A stretch of 64,000 nucleotides of DNA. Source: Symsagittifera roscoffensis (Eukaryota; Xenacoelomorpha; Acoela; Convolutidae). This document shows positions 33,419-43,600 of the stretch, piece after piece. The notes under the pieces are model-generated. The model did no database searches. It worked only from the letters and a program-made list of their open reading frames with translations, and was not told where the DNA came from. The stretch lies in contig NC_087063.1 of NCBI RefSeq assembly GCF_963678635.1, positions 37,214,759 to 37,278,758 on the forward strand, read 5' to 3'. The translations under genes were made by a program, and so were the position numbers. Each line of letters begins with the position of its first letter. Positions within the stretch are counted from its first letter, which is position 1.

Positions 33419-36410
33419 TTAATTTTGGATGTAATTTTTTTTATTCCAAGTTGAATTGTTCATGATGTTTGATTCTGCTCCAGAATCTATTAAAAAACCA
33501 ATTTCAAGATTTGGTGGTTGAAATTCTTTGCTTTTTGGACTTTCTAAGAGTAATGGGATTGTCCAAATTCTTTCTCTAGTTGGTTTCTTTGGAATGTTTT
33601 TGTAGATGTAATTTACAGGTTTTTTTTCTGTTATCTCGTCTACTATTCGTTCAATTATTTTGTTGCTGTTTATTGGTCTTGTGTAATGATTTAAGAGAAA
33701 GTGAGTACGATTTTCGTAGATATGGGAGTGTATTGGTTGTTCATATATAAGAGGTTCGTAGTCATTTTCAACATGTATCATGTTAATTGATATTGCATTT
33801 TCTGTGTTGCTTTCACACTCTGTGGATTGGCAATTGATGTGTTTCAATTGCAATTCTGTACTTTCTGTATTATCAATACCTGGGGGGTCTCAATTAATTT
33901 CTTCAGTTGTTTGTACTTGATTTATTTGTCTTTGATGTTTCGGTGTGTTGCTCCTATATTTGTGTTGAGAAACTGGATATCTTGTGTTATTCCTATGTGG
34001 TGATTGAGAATAGTTTCCTTGTCTATTGTTATAGTCCGAACTTCTATTTTGTGAATTATTGTGGTATCTATTTTGATAGTTGTTAAAATTTGATCTTTGA
34101 TGATTTGATCTGTTGTTAGAATAATTACGTGATCTATTGTTTTGATATCTTTGGTTTCGATCATTTGAATAGTTTCAATTCTTATTGCTGGAATAATTTC
34201 TATTTCTATTCTTGGAAGGATTTCTAGATCGATCATTGGAATAGTTTCTATTGCTAGAGTGTGAATGGGAACTGGTTTCAAACAAAAATTCTGGTCGGCT
34301 TGAATTCCATCTTGAATAGTTGTTTCTATACTGATTAGTTCGACTATTTGATCGACTATATCTATTTTGTGAGAAATTACGTGAATTTTTTTGGTTTGGT
34401 GATCGTCCTCTATAGTTTGAAACATAAAATGATTGGTTTCTAGAATAACTTGAACTCTCTGGAAGTGGTTTTCCAGAACTATTATTACTGTGGATGTTTT
34501 TGTTAAGCAAATTTTGATCTTTTTTCATATACTGATGAAATGATTTGTTTGTTTCTCTGTACTTCTGTGGTTTATTTTGGTTGTCTTGCTGCTTTTGTCT
34601 GCATTCAGCAATGCTGTGTTCATATCTTCGACAATAGTTGCACCATTTTTTGAATGATGTTTACCTTTAAAGTTTGGATTTTTCTCGTATATATTCAAAA
34701 TTTCAGTGATTTTTTCGGATAAATCTGTATCTGAGTCTTGCATAATTTTTATTTGTGTAGTAGTAGTTTGGATGTTATTGACATATTGTAGCTGTAGATT
34801 CTCTGTTTTTTCTAGTTTCATAGTGATTCCTACTTGTTCTTTTTTATCAACTAGTTTTCTGAAGTCTAAGTCTGGTTCTCGACTTGAGGAAGGATGTGTT
34901 GCTTTCTTTTTTTTGTTATTCTTCGTAATTGAGGTGTTAGAGTCATCATTAAGATTTCTGTCATCTTTGTATTTTTATAATCATGAGTGTTGAGTGATTA
35001 TGCTTTTTGGACTAGTGTTTCAATTCTTACTGCGAGTTGTTTGATTGTTTTATTCGGTGGTCTACGAATTTCATTGGATAAATCTTTTGTTTGTTTCTTT
35101 CAGAGTCAAAATTTTTTTGAAAATTCTTGTGTGAATCTTTTCCAGTCTGATTTGAAATCTATAAGTAAAACTGAAAATCATGTTTGTGCTGCGCCATCAA
35201 GTGTGGTTTGGATTATTGTTGTGCGCCTTTGTATCCAATTTTGATGAAGTGGCGTATTTACTGGTTCAGGTCCTATAACTAAAAAAAGATTTGCTATGAC
35301 TGCATTTAAATAATCCTCTACAGAGTATTTTGGACCTGTGCCTAAGAACCCCAGGTATGGATTCATAGTCACTGTAAGGATTCTGCGGCATTTGTGATTT
35401 GTGAAAAAAAATTCGGAAGTTGGCTTTTTGTTAATTCATGTTGTTGTAAAAAATGTGGCAGTGGAACTTTTTGCATTCGAGTTGGTTGGTACGATTGTGT
35501 ATTTACTGGGTTGTGTGTTTGAAAAATATTATTCTGGGATGTTGGATTTGTTCTAGGCTGTTGTATTTGTTCTTCTCTTGTATAAGGTTCAAAATTATCT
35601 GGTTGATTTATATTGATCGAAGTCTTCGGCTTTGACAAAATCGTTGATGATTTTGATTATAATACTCCTCATCATCTGATGGAAAATAATTAGCTTTATA
35701 ATAATGTGTTTGATTTCTAGTATGATATCGATGATTATTATTTTTGTTTTGTTGAAAATATGGATAATATTCACTTCGATCCTGTGAAGTTTGTGGATAA
35801 TCATTAAAATTTACTGAATTTAATGATGGTTGTTGTATATTTTGACTTTGTGAGAATAAGTGGTTTTGAGTATTTGTAGTAGAAGATCTAGTTGGTTATG
35901 ATGTTTTTAGATAGTTATAATTATGTTCGACCAAATTATTTCTCTATGAAATTCTCTGTTTTTGCGATGGTTTTGTCATTGGTCTAAATGTTTGATAATC
36001 CGTTTGTGAGTATTTTGGAGCTACAGAGGGATCTAATGTAGATTGTAATGTTACCTGTGGTAATATTGGTTTTTTTTGGTCTTGGGGTTGTAAGATTAGG
36101 ATGAATAGGTGAGATATTTGTTGTGCTGTAGTTGTTATTGTTTCAACTACTTCTTCAGTTACGAAATGTGATGGGGTTTGGATATCTTGTGGTGTAAGAT
36201 TTCTAGTTCCGTTTAGGTTTTCTTGTTGTATAAAAGTTGTATTTAAATTATTGTTTCCTGCTCTATCCGGAAGGAATGAATTATAGTTTAGAGGTGTCGC
36301 GTCAACTGTAATAGGATACGTTTTAACATAATCTTTGTGAATAGACATTGTGCTAATTGCCTGGCTGGATATATCTGTTGGTATATTAACAAATAAGACA
36401 TGAGACCAAT
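33419..36410 (-). mobile_element. First gag-like and protease block of the giant element (fossil)
   Basis: From high to low coordinates: gag N-terminal part (35,944-36,348), middle part, CCHC zinc knuckle (about 34,650), Asn/Arg/Ser-rich tail (34,175-34,528), and aspartic protease with FLIDSGAESNIM (33,419-33,853). This is the retroviral DSGA active-site word in its usual place between gag and RT. Duplicate of 28.7-31.7 kb. Broken. Confidence 0.85.
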
Positions 36411-36673
36411 TAGCTTAGACTAGCCACGAGAAAGTAAAAATCATTCTCACGAATCGATATATGCTTTTTTCTCCAACCCTACAATACATGACCCAAGTTA
36501 AGATAACCACAAAAAATTGTAAGGACTAACGGTTTAAGAAATTAGAAATCACTAATCCAAATCTTGCATCCATCATCCTAAACCTTGTCAAGAGACAATT
36601 TAGGAAATAAACAAACAATTATACTACACAACTGTATAAATAACGACGAAATAAAGAAACAATTATAAATAAC
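36411..36673 (-). mobile_element. Insertion inside the first gag block, flanked by CCAATT
   Basis: The second gag copy reads through this point without it. Here about 263 bases are inserted, with CCAATT on both sides (about 36,406-36,411 and 36,673-36,678). Positions 36,413-36,651 are the reverse of 36,949-37,187 in the leader. It contains TATAAATA near 36,635. Confidence 0.7.
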
Positions 36674-37187
36674 GACCCAATTATAATCTGATTGTTCTGC
36701 TAAGACTGTTTCGTCATCTGTATCTTGTGGTCTAAAAGTTTTTCTCGCTTGTGAAATGAGGTCAATATTATGTGTAAAATAATCAATGATGAACCATGCT
36801 AAGATTTTTTGTAAGTCGTGTTTAACATGTTGTGTGATATCATTACTTGTTAAATTTTCACGGATTGCGATTAAAAATTCAAAAATATTGGCAATTTCAT
36901 GTCTGTAAGGATTGATTGTCTGTAAGGATTGACTACAAGGTCGTATCTTTCGTCGTTATTTATACAGTTGTGTAGTATAATTGTTTGTTTATTTCCTAAA
37001 TTGTCTCTTGACAAGGTTTAGGATGATGGATGCAAGATTTGGATTAGTGATTTCTAATTTCTTAAACCGTTAGTCCTTACGATTTTTTTGTGGTTATCTT
37101 AACTTGGGTCATGTATTGTAGGGTTGGAGAAAAAAGCAAATATCGATTCGTGAGAATGATTTTTACTTTCTCGTGGCTAGTCTAAGC
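36413..37187. repeat. 239-bp inverted repeat with 297-bp spacer
   Basis: The arms 36,413-36,651 and 36,949-37,187 are near-perfect reverse copies (GCTTAGACTAGCCACGAG ... versus ... CTCGTGGCTAGTCTAAGC). The spacer is gag-derived. The right arm belongs to the element leader and part of it recurs at 31,758-31,866. Confidence 0.9.
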
Positions 37188-38338
37188 TAAGGGTTAACTT
37201 AATTAATCTTACTTAGGGGTAGTGATTTGTGATCAAGGGTTGGAGAATAGTAAATTGATCCACAAGGTTCAGGTATAAGTAGAACGCAAGTAGTTCGTTA
37301 GATACTATTTTAAACATACTAAGTTTAAGAATTATCCTGGGTCATCCAAGAGGGGGATCAAGTGAAGGATGAATAACCGAAGTTATTCACTGTTTATCTT
37401 AATTAGAATGGGTAGTCTTTGAGAAATGTCTGTTAGTCCTGGGTCTTGAGTAAAGGTTGGAAAGTGAATCGACATTTTAGGTCGTTAGACACTTTTTAAT
37501 TGTGAGGGGGTGAACAAAATTGTTCTATTTGATCCGAGGATAAGCCTTGATGATCAGATTATTGAGATAAAATTAATTTAATTTAATTTAATTTAAGTGA
37601 AGTGAAATTTAATTAAAGATCCAAGGGAAGCCTTGATGATCTGTTACTTTAAATAATATTAATGTAAGTGAAAACAAAGATAAACCTTGATAAATTTTTT
37701 GATAAATATTTAATTGAAAGAAAAGATTAAGGTTTAGTTTTGATGATGTTAATGTTTCTGAGCTTTGCTGTTATGTTTTAGGTGATGAAGCTGGGATGAA
37801 AAGATGATTTTTATATACTAACACTTTGTTTTATACTGACTAATTTTTGTATTTTTACATTCAATAAAAAAAATTTTCCAAGATGTTTTTAAGTTTACTG
37901 CAGATTTTTGGGGAGAACGACTAGAGATGTTCTTATCAGTCGTTATTGTACAATTATTAGGTTTAGCGCCTTTAATGATCGTTGAAGACTTTTCTTCAAA
38001 GATTCTATGTCAGTACATGAAAATTTAATTTTACTGTTAGTAATATTCTAAACAAAAAAGTTTGTGTTGGCTTTTGCCGTACGACCATGAAATCTATTGG
38101 AAAGTTTCGTCCTATTCGTATGTCGTCTCTTGTCCGAGGTCTTCTTCCAATACCGGGTAGTTCTCGTATTGATCGGAATATTGGCTCTGATCTATTGAAT
38201 CGTGGAGACATTTCAATTCAATTTTTATTATTTAACACTTTTTGAAAGTGTTTTTTTTGTCTAATTCTAATCTAATGTTTTGGTTAGTTCTAATCTAAGT
38301 TGCTTAAAGTCTTGTTTGAGTTTTTTGGTCGCATCAGA
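37188..38338 (-). other. Leader between 5' LTR and gag of the giant element
   Basis: About 1.15 kb with no domain recognised. It contains an AATTT run (about 37,569-37,600), repeated GATCCGAGG/GATCCAAGG-AAGCCTTGATGAT phrases (37,536-37,645), and a 68-codon minus-strand frame (38,005-38,211) rich in Arg. No canonical TGG-starting primer-binding site adjoins the LTR; the adjoining minus-strand sequence is TCTGATGCGACC. Confidence 0.5.
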
Positions 38339-38706
38339 TGAGTTAAGATCTTATTGGTTAACTCATTGAGTAATTTCAGATAGGGTACACCGTCTGCGCG
38401 TCACGCTATCTTATTTTCGGCCGGATAGATTCGTGCAACTTCTTAGTCTACTACCGATCTTAATCTTACTCTTATATCTCCTAGTCTCAATAGATCTTGA
38501 GTATACTGGTTGTTTACGAGTCGGTCTCTTGGAGAAAGCAACTAAGTTTTAAATTAAATTCAAATCTCTCTGATGCTGAAATTACAAGTAATTTCAGGAC
38601 TTACAAATAAGTGGGTTGTTAGTTTGATGGAGTATGATTGGTTAGTATTCAATATTTTATAGGGATAAAATATTAGAATTATATCCAATAATAAAATCTG
38701 GTTCCA
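38339..38706 (-). repeat. 5' LTR of the giant element
   Basis: TGAGTTAAG...GGTTCCA on plus, 368 bp, roughly 95 percent identical to 10,350-10,728 by eye. Read on minus it contains TATAAAATATTG (about 38,650-38,661), a likely TATA box, with CCAATCA nearby. GTAC (38,707-38,710) is the target duplication. Confidence 0.9.
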
Positions 38707-38781
38707 GTACTTGATCAGAAATAATAATTTGTTTTTCTGTGACTATGCGTTGTCGCTTCCTAGGTTATAGGTGTGTGTCAG

Positions 38782-38978
38782 CTGTGTGAGATGGAGACCA
38801 TTTGTGTGTTCCTTGTGCTGGCCGTGCAGAGATTCATTTCGTGGAAGCGACCCATCCTGTTCATGAACCAGAGCCGGAAGTCCATAGTGGCCCAGTTCCT
38901 CGGAACCCTCCTGATGTGTCACGTGCTCCTCCTAGTGCCCATAGTGCCCATACTCATGCACGTGCCAGAACAGCAATG
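38782..38978 (+). CDS. Receptor exon 3 (TM3 and TM4)
   Basis: It follows the acceptor GTGTGTGTCAG and opens in phase 0 with LCEMETICVFLVLAVQRFIS. The Cys heads TM3, and QRF stands where class A receptors have the DRY box, followed by WKRP. TM4 is IVAQFLGTLLMCHVLLLVPI with VPIL after it. The frame has strong G/C bias at third codon positions (GTG, CTG, ATC, TTC, CAG), unlike the surrounding DNA, which rules out the overlapping His/Pro-rich frame. It ends in phase 2 at TG|GTCAGT. A competing donor (AAG|GTAATC at about 39,018) would extend it 13 codons in phase 0 and would force the next exon into a frame without membrane character, so I prefer 38,978. Confidence 0.75.
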
Positions 38979-39233
38979 GTCAGTAGCAGTCACGCTAAAA
39001 TTTCACAAAAAGACTAAGGTAATCCTATAAATTTCACTCGGAATTTTTACTACTTGCAGAACTCTAGATCAGCTACTCATTTAATCAATCCGTTCCAGTT
39101 CGTCCCAGCTTAACAATGATAAATGCAATCGAAGGCATGCGATGAAACCATTTTCTAACCTCTAACTAATTTATTACATCGATTGAAAAATGAGGGCTGC
39201 AAACTGTGAGAGGAGCATTTTTTGTTGTTTCAG

Positions 39234-39304
39234 GCACGATATTTACATGAAGACGGAGACCATAACCCAAGTGATCAGTGTGTTGCTCAGTGCAGCCAGC
39301 ATTG
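39234..39304 (+). CDS. Receptor exon 4 (start of TM5)
   Basis: A clean small exon: acceptor TTTTGTTGTTTCAG, donor ATTG|GTAAGT. In phase 2-to-1 it reads HDIYMKTETITQVISVLLSA and ASIG, the beginning of a helix that continues into exon 5. Third positions are G/C-biased. The 71-base length matches the phases required by the exons on both sides. Confidence 0.8.
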
Positions 39305-39645
39305 GTAAGTGGCACACAATTCAGAAAAACTATTTCAGAATGCAAAAAATGCTGCAGCTGACTTAGAGAAGTCTTCAGTCTTCAGAAATCAAGCAGTGCG
39401 TTACAGTAGAAATGTTTTGCCTCCTTTTGTTTTTCAATTTTGAATCTGTGTTAAATTACTCCCATTATTACCCTAGAGAAATATTTATGGATGTCCTAAA
39501 ATGAAGAGAAATTGGCTAGCTATGTGCAAACTCTGCTAGTAATGTAAAACGTGGACCTAAACGAAACAAAAATGTTGAAAAAATGAACCAAATAGATAAT
39601 TGACTGATTTCAAAAAAAAAAAATTCTCCCATATACTTGTTGCAG

Positions 39646-39768
39646 GTCTTCAACTGTATGTGAGTTGTCACCGCAGGTGGCAGGGGGAGGCCATGTCTGA
39701 CATCCTCGCCTCCCAGCCCTCTCCTCAGATCCACTTCTCGACCCCCTCTCCCCACACCCCACACTCAG
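39646..39768 (+). CDS. Receptor exon 5 (end of TM5, start of third intracellular loop)
   Basis: It follows CTTGTTGCAG and continues TM5 with GLQLYVSCHRRWQGEAMSDI, then a Ser/Pro/His-rich loop. I end it at CACTCAG|GTGCCT, phase 1, which fits exon 6. The frame stays open past this donor to a stop at 39,885-39,887, with coding-like codons for most of that stretch (EKTLIVTMDEHIENSF). A later weak donor, or retention giving a receptor cut after TM5, is therefore possible. Confidence 0.6.
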
Positions 39769-40103
39769 GTGCCTCACCCCCTGAGAAGACGTTGATCGTG
39801 ACTATGGATGAGCACATTGAGAATAGCTTCGACCAACACATCAGGCACCCAATTTTTCCTTCTCAGCCGACTAGTCTTAGTGCCTGAAACAAAATTTGAC
39901 GATATTAAGTTGTTTTTTGATTCGGCAAAACAAATTTTAAGCAGACGCAAATTCCACCAATATTAGTGAAAGTTTCAGAAGTGGCATTAAACAGTGGGTG
40001 GCGTTTTGTCAATTCGGGGACAACATTTGTAATTCGCAAGAAATGAACAAATTCATACGTGTAGGAAGAGTGGTGTTGATTTGATTGGTGTGTGTTTGTA
40101 GAG

Positions 40104-40271
40104 ACAGTGGGGCGAATGGGCAATCGGCTGTCGGTGGGGGCTCTGTAGACAGGCAGGTGGGGGCGGAGGAGGGCGTGTTAAGGCAGAGTGCCATCCCGAG
40201 ACTCATGCGAATAATCACAGTCATGACATGCATCCTCTGCTCACTCATGTGTCTCGACATATTCCTGTGGG
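40104..40271 (+). CDS. Receptor exon 6 (third intracellular loop and TM6)
   Basis: Reads DSGANGQSAVGGGSVDRQVG, a Gly-rich loop, then RLMRIITVMTCILCSLMCLD and IFLW, a membrane helix preceded by basic residues as at the base of TM6. The usual CWxP is absent. It ends in phase 1 at TGGG|GTCAGT. The acceptor is either TTTGTAG (exon from 40,102) or TTTGTAGAG (exon from 40,104). Only the second gives phase 1 to match the exon 5 donor, so I use it. Confidence 0.65.
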
Positions 40272-40621
40272 GTCAGTTCCACTTCAGATACTTACATTCT
40301 AATATATTACCAGCGAGCAGCGTACCTTTTGATTTCGTTCATTTTTGCCAGCAAGATTATTTTGTATTAATATTAGCCTGAAGCTTTTATGACTGCGATA
40401 TGGATTTGAACAACGCAATTTATTATCATTTTGGGGTGGTAATGGAATTGGCAGAAGACTATGGCGCCGACTCTTGACAAGGTAGACTAAGTTGGAAAGA
40501 AAATTGGAAAGAAAATCTGAACAGATCACAAGACAGAAAAGAGGGGCAACTTGATACGTTTCTTGATCGAACAAGAACTGCTAAGAAATCTGCAATCAAC
40601 AAAAATTAATTCTCAAAATTT

Positions 40622-43600
40622 ACTAGCAAAGTCTAGATAATAAAGACAGAAAAAAAAACTGTAGTTCCGCATCAGAAAATACCCCTAACAAAATATCAAC
40701 TCTCAGATGAAAAACCGGCTACAAATCCAATGACAATTGGTCACGCTCAAAGAAAAAGATAGGCTTCTAAATTATTGGTAGCACCGGGTCGTTTGCAAAA
40801 AATTTAAATTGAAAAATCAATTGGATATTTCCATTTGTTGGCCAAGCAGCAACAGTATTTTTGTTTTGAAATATATGATTAATTACTCTCAAGGGAATTC
40901 CATTACAATAATTGACAGTATCAGACGGCATGAACAAAGAAGAAAAGTGGACAGTTACGATCGAGAAATTGTCCTTACAAACGATCAAATAAATCACTTG
41001 ATGGAGGAAAAAAAGATCTTGTCGAGTGAAAGCAGACTTGAGAAAAACTCAACAACTTCATTGATAAAATTAAAAACAAAGCACAACAGATTCACGTCAA
41101 ATTGGGAAACAAACAACAAACTGAAAAAGTCGACATTAAGAATTCCACAACGTTACAACAAGACTTCATCAAAGAAGATCAAGAGTAAATTGACGATACT
41201 GGGAAGGCCGAAGTGCTTGTCAGTAATAAACCTCAACTAAGCTCAGGAATGAGTCAACGACTACACTCTAGAGCAACCATGCGAGCAACCAATCCAATGA
41301 CCTCAAAAACGAGCAAGTGAGACAAAGAATAGCAGAATTAAATATGGAAAACTTTAAATAGTCAGCAATTATCAGAAATGAAGATCGCAAGGCAGAAGAT
41401 GAAGCAAGCCTATTTGAAGAATTTTTTGAAAGGAAAGTTTTGTATGAACAATCGGAACTAGCAAGCGTAGAAAGAAGAAGTTACATGTCTCCAGATAGAA
41501 CTGACAGATATGTATCTCCAGATAGAAAATCAACCACATTTAGAGAAGTGCATTTTGATAGATTCTACACAAAGCTATAGTATAAATCAATTAACTAAAG
41601 AGATGAACAGAAGCACGAATCAAAGGCAAGATTTAAACTTGGTTATTCAAGTAGATCACGCGAAGAGCGATCTCAAGACAGATACTCTGAAAAAATACAC
41701 ACAGAGTTAAGAAATTGAAGTTTACCAAAAAGGTAAATATTTGCTGGTGATCCATTGGAAAGGCCACATTGGTCAGGATTGTTCACAGCAACGGTGCTTC
41801 GCGCGAACATAAACAAAAGTAAAAAGATATACTATCTGAAAAGCTATGTAACTGACAGGACTCGGTTATGATGGCCGACAATATGAAGATGCATGTAAAC
41901 TGTTGTGCAGGCTTTACGGTCAGCTACATATCGTACTTTATTCAAAATTAAAGCTTTTGAAGAACTTTTCAATTGCAAGGATATACGACTCTCATCGAAA
42001 ATTGAAAGATGCAGGCCAAGTGAAAACGTTTCTAAGCATGTTGACAAACTTTGAGTACAAAGGTGATCTAAAAACTAATTCAAAATTAAACAATATTTTA
42101 AGCAAGCTTCCGCCTGATCTGAAAGGGAAGTGGATTTTTTTCTCAATCGAAAAAAAATTCTCACAGCCAAATGTGAATGATTTAAGTGAATGGCTCACTG
42201 ATGAGGCCGTTGTGCACAATCAAATAATTGCATAGCGAAGTCAAGAACTCACAGGAGCAACTAAAACACGGGAAAAAAAGAGAAGACAAAAGTTACAGAA
42301 GACAAGAGTCAAGACTTCGAAAACAAAGTATTGAGCAATTCTTGCATTGCAAGAAACTCTGGAACTGACTAGATTTCAAGATTGATATGATCGTGAGATG
42401 TTCCAAATGTTGCTTTGGGTAAAACGAATTGCAACAAAAATTGTCATTTCAACCCATGTAGAAAAGATGACTGTCGAAAACACAATCGATTTTTACATTA
42501 AAATATTTCCGAAAAAAGAACAATACATCAAGAATCACTCCAATCTCATAGTATACCATCCTATAATGGCCTACTATCGATGAAAAGAGTGCAACTAATT
42601 TATCCATGTTCAGGCAAATAATTGCAGACTTGTGCATTACAAGACAGTGGATCAAAAGTGGTACTAATAGAAAAATCTCTCAGAGAAGTGTGGAAATCAG
42701 ATACAAAGGACTGCAAAATTGAATTCGCTGGAGCTAACAGTTCAATGAGCATCACGGAAAGTGTAACAGTGAGTGAAGTTATCCACCAAGAAGCTCAAAC
42801 CTAAAAATATCATTTGTTCGGTTCATCCCCATTTAACTGGCGGGTCAAAAAAATGCAATTTTAGTGCTTACAAAAGATGCTATCCGCACTTATCGATTTG
42901 CCAAACCAGAAGACTTTAAAATCCGAAGTCAAATTAATAAGTGGTCAGGATATTTTTAAAACGATAAGACTAATAGAATACAGTAATCTGTACAAGAGAT
43001 GTCCTTGGGGAATAAGTACACCTCTTAGACGGTCACTAAGTGGTCCATGGCGACAAAAAAGAAGTTTATAAATGCAAAGCGCGATCGTATTTCTGTTCTA
43101 CAGAAAAGCAGTAGGCTCAAAAGCTCAAGAAACAACGGAAGCTAAGGTTCAGTAAAAACTTTTGTATCGTTATCTAGTGAGGAGCAACGAGGGCAGCAAA
43201 TTCTAAAATCTATTACGTAACTTGCAGATGGTAGATAGGAAGTTAGACTTGGGAATTTGGGAGATGGGAAGTTGAAGATGCGTCGAAAGATTAACTATTT
43301 CATCCAAATTCCTATGGAAGTTTCTTGAAGCAACTAAGGTCTTTGCAAAGAAGGCTCAGAAAAGACGATGAATGGAAAACAGGTTATCAAGCCACAACAA
43401 AAAGGGATCTCGAAACTGGATTGGACATGTTGAGAAAATGTCTAAAACCAACATATCCAAAACTGATTGTGCCAAAGTTTAGTACTTAGCTCATCATCCA
43501 GTTTTTATCCAAAAAAACCTAGGAAATTTAGAAAAATTTGGTACGCAGCTTCAAAGTATCAAAAGGTGTCTTCGATTGATAAAATACAACCTGAACCAGA

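Larger units (their letters stand above)
10350..38706 (-). mobile_element. Giant Ty3/Gypsy-like LTR element with env-like units and internal tandem duplications (broken)
   Basis: One 28.36-kb unit is bounded by direct repeats of 379 bp (10,350-10,728) and 368 bp (38,339-38,706), both TGAGTTAAG...GGTTCCA, with GTAC on each outer side (10,346-10,349 and 38,707-38,710). The coding order on the minus strand is leader, gag-like, protease, partial RT, then gag-like, protease, RT, RNase H and integrase, then three env-like/accessory units, two further ORFs, and the 3' LTR. The RNase H pattern and integrase core point to Ty3/Gypsy. An extra region after integrase with membrane segments is what env-bearing Gypsy lineages have. 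By-eye LTR difference is about 5 percent, so the insertion is moderately old. The coding regions are broken in many places (well over a dozen). It lies antisense to the receptor gene, between its exons 2 and 3. Confidence 0.9.

Noticed and set aside
38320-38338. Primer-binding site next to the 5' LTR
   Set aside because: The adjoining minus-strand sequence does not begin with TGG and I could not match it to a tRNA 3' end by memory, so no site is called.
38802-39017. His/Pro-rich 71-codon frame overlapping receptor exon 3
   Set aside because: It is the +1-shifted shadow of the exon. The G/C third-position bias and the membrane helices are in the other frame, and this frame does not join to exon 4.
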